64,000 bases of DNA from Gelatoporia subvermispora B (Eukaryota; Basidiomycota; Agaricomycetes; Polyporales; Gelatoporiaceae), in contig KB445815.1 of assembly GCA_000320605.2 (NCBI GenBank), positions 292,970-356,969 of the forward strand. The letters run 5' to 3'. Position 1 is the stretch's first letter. Each line of letters opens with the position of its first letter. Positions 61,610 to 64,000 of this stretch are shown one piece after another. The translations under genes and the position numbers were made by a program. The notes under the pieces were generated by a model. That model saw only the letters and a list, made by a program, of their open reading frames with translations. It was not told the origin of the DNA and ran no database searches.

Positions 61610-64000
61610 GCCGCTTTCGTAGGATCTGAGTGAAGGGCAGTGATGGGTGTAGTGTTCGGCAGTCGTCTTGATACCTAGAGACATCAATCGCCGAATGGCC
61701 CAGTAGATGTCTTCCCCTGACACAGTGCTCTTTTATGTTTGCTGAATGCCGTGGAGTCACTGCGCGGATCCGAGTGTTTATTTAAAAATCACGTAAGCGT
61801 ACCTGGTGGCAGTGCTTCAATCTCCGCGTGCCACGGCACTGGAAGACGGTTGAGAGGTCAAAGTCGGGATCTCAGGAAAGTGCGGTCTTATAGTCGTTAC
61901 TTGTGTCGTTCCTGGGACTCCCTCTGCGCCATCATTGTTCTGCACGGTATGAGGGATGGTGAATCAGTCGATAAAGACGTACCGCGTTACTAGTACTAGT
62001 GTATCTGACGTATGCGGGCGGTTGGTTGTGTCTACATGAACACGAAGCTAATCTGTGCAGCGAAGATAAGTAAATGTACATAAACATCAGGCCCTGTAAC
62101 ATTGTCATTTGGGTAGTGCATGCTCACGAAGCAGATCTGTGCAGCGAACCAAGATGACATGAATGATCGAAATGCTTTTCTCGACTTGTTCGATAATATT
62201 TGCGCGATAGAGCTCCGAAACTCATCGTGTTCGGCGATTAGAATCTAGAAACTCTCATTGCCTACAAAATTGACGATCACAGCCTGCACTGCTCACGTCA
62301 GCTGTTGTCTTTGCTGAGATGCAACTTTCACGTTCGTGTGTCGAGGACAAAGCACAGGTAAGTGCTTCCACAAAACTGGGCGTATGTGATTCTTTATATG
62401 CTGCTACCGTCCTCGACGCCCGCACATGGATGATGAAGGCAGATTGTACCAGATGCGACAGAAGCATCCCGCACACAGAAAATATCCTGTGCGACAGAAA
62501 AATCCTGCCCACATTGTCAAGCAATCCGACCAGATCCAATGCCCTTGCGACTATTGCTCCACCGACAAACAACCTCATTAGCGGAATTGCAGCCGATCGA
62601 GAGTTCCAATTGTTCGCTCTATTGCGTTGCGCTCGCGTTGATCGATGGCTACACTTGATGGCCGCTCTAGATGAGTCCCGGATCGACGTCGCAATTGGCC
62701 GCGAGCGGCCCTTTGTGCTATCCGTCTCATTCTATGTGACGCTGACACGAAGGGGTCAATGCTGCGAGCTCCGGCGGCATGCTTAATTCCGGAGCGAGGC
62801 ATCGTTGAAGAGTGAAACATTCTCTGTGGGGTTGAGCGGCGTTATGCCGCACGATTATCGTATTCATCTTCATTCATCGATAGTCTGCGTACCATGTGGG
62901 AGCACAAGGGAACACATCTCCAAACTCCACTCTTCTCGAAAACTTGACACGCAGTCGCGCTCAACTTGTCTCGGCGGGTGGACGACACGCCTGTGCCTGC
63001 GCAGTCAGTAATCAAGGGACTGCTTCTGAAGTCTAACATTGTACGAATGTACCTCGATAGCTTGTTTATGCAGATGCGGTGCTAGTATCGGCGCCGAGGT
63101 CTAGAGCGGTCTAGCTATCGCAAATCGCAGACTCCCTGAATGCATGTGGCCTCGCAGGATTTCTCATGTCATTTTGCCTTGGCAAGGACGGAGGATCGCA
63201 CGCACGACGAGCGGGTGCCGACAAGATGCATTGAAGATGGATAGTAGGCACTTGGAGTGCTCCACCGGGCTGCTGCTGTTGGCGGTATCCCGAGGAGAAG
63301 CGGCATCGGTCGGATTGACTCCATTTATCAACAGGGAGGTGACCATAAGCCACGGCGCCCGGGTCGGTAAGGCCCGGCCACGCACATCCTTCAGGCGGAG
63401 ATCGTCGTTCGCAGGTAATTTGCAGCTCGTCAGTAATGCTCTCCGGAACAGCTGTAGTCAGTTTCGACGGATGCGATGCGTCCCGGCCGTGTGCCATTGC
63501 GAGGGAGGTCACGATGAGGCTTGCTTATTCAGCGCTTCAGCACCTGGGGGAAGAGGCAGAAATGGAACCGCATGGAGCTCCTTTTCGACAAGCTTTCGAA
63601 GTCCACTTGCGCCCACTCGTCTTCACTTTGATCGTCCACATTTGGTGGGGGTATAAACGAGATATCGATCTGCGGTGTCGATTTCGGAATTGAATCCCTT
63701 CTCCTCGGGCTTGAGCTTGCCGCGAGTCGCTACCGCGCAACGGGGGCGGCATCAAAAGCCAAACAAGTCAAGTCGCAGCACCATCAGCGGGGACGTCGGC
63801 GGGGCCATTAGGTACCGCACCTTGTGGATCGTCGAGGACGTGGGCAGCAGACTGGAGCGGCTGGACCGAATTACAACGTGGTTTCAGGGCGGAATCGCAA
63901 GGAGGACGGCATCCAGCGAGAGCGCCAGCTCGGCGTCAGCCCTCGCATCGTAGCACCGTAAAGCTAATTCCACCACGCCCTCTCCGCGTTCAGGCGTTTC
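61610..64000. other. Right edge of the window, nothing recognised
   Basis: About 2.4 kb. ORFs of up to 170 codons occur on both strands, but none shows a domain or a convincing exon chain. A gene entering from beyond 64000 on the minus strand cannot be excluded: a short frame around 63690-63540 has an acidic stretch (NVDDQSEDEWAQVDFESL). Confidence 0.3.

Noticed and set aside
62319..63656. ORFs of 155 and 170 codons at the right edge
   Set aside because: Overlapping ORFs on both strands, composition like non-coding DNA, no motif and no splice chain.

Overview
The window is nuclear DNA of a filamentous basidiomycete, most likely a mushroom-forming agaricomycete. The signs are many 45-70 nt GT-AG introns, an expanded F-box/LRR family, a DUF6589 protein, a UAA nucleotide-sugar transporter and a large uncharacterised P-loop family of the mushroom type. 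Exon models were built by eye. They were accepted only when splice sites, reading phase and family alignment agreed.

Housekeeping genes: TAD2 tRNA adenosine deaminase (171-979, minus), an FGGY ribulokinase-like kinase (4739-7035), ribosomal protein uL2/RPL8 (25064-26088, minus), an SS18/SSXT-like Q-rich chromatin subunit (27464-30672), an SH3 protein (31130-32200), a seven-blade WD40 protein (33007-34872, minus), a short-chain dehydrogenase (38140-39641, minus), a PCL-type cyclin (41081-42635) and a UAA-family transporter (43327-44608).

Region 7.1-25.2 kb holds an expanding two-component family. Two large six-exon P-loop proteins (L1 9587-13564; L2 20900-24716) lie among five copies of a small acidic gene (S1-S5, all minus). 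The S proteins align over their whole core with the N-terminal domain of L1 and L2, and share a phase-1 intron just before a conserved FWY. S1/L1 and S5/L2 are head-to-head pairs. The L1 duplication carried the last exons of RPL8 with it, which marks L2 as the source copy.

Region 36-61.7 kb is an F-box/LRR birth-and-death cluster, with a decayed outlier at 2.8-4 kb. It includes an inverted duplication that also copied the tail of the transporter gene, a tandem pair with identical exon lengths and a 4-nt first coding exon, and an F-box gene split by a 6.4-kb DNA transposon.

That transposon (54834-61234) has about 28-bp terminal inverted repeats and a perfect 9-bp target-site duplication. It carries two open genes, a DUF6589 protein and a RecQ-like helicase with a C-terminal Cys/His cluster, arranged tail to tail. 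Removing the element and one duplication copy rejoins the F-box gene in frame. This element and the S/L family are the two most interesting systems in the window. The last 2.3 kb and several other intergenic stretches gave nothing I could recognise.
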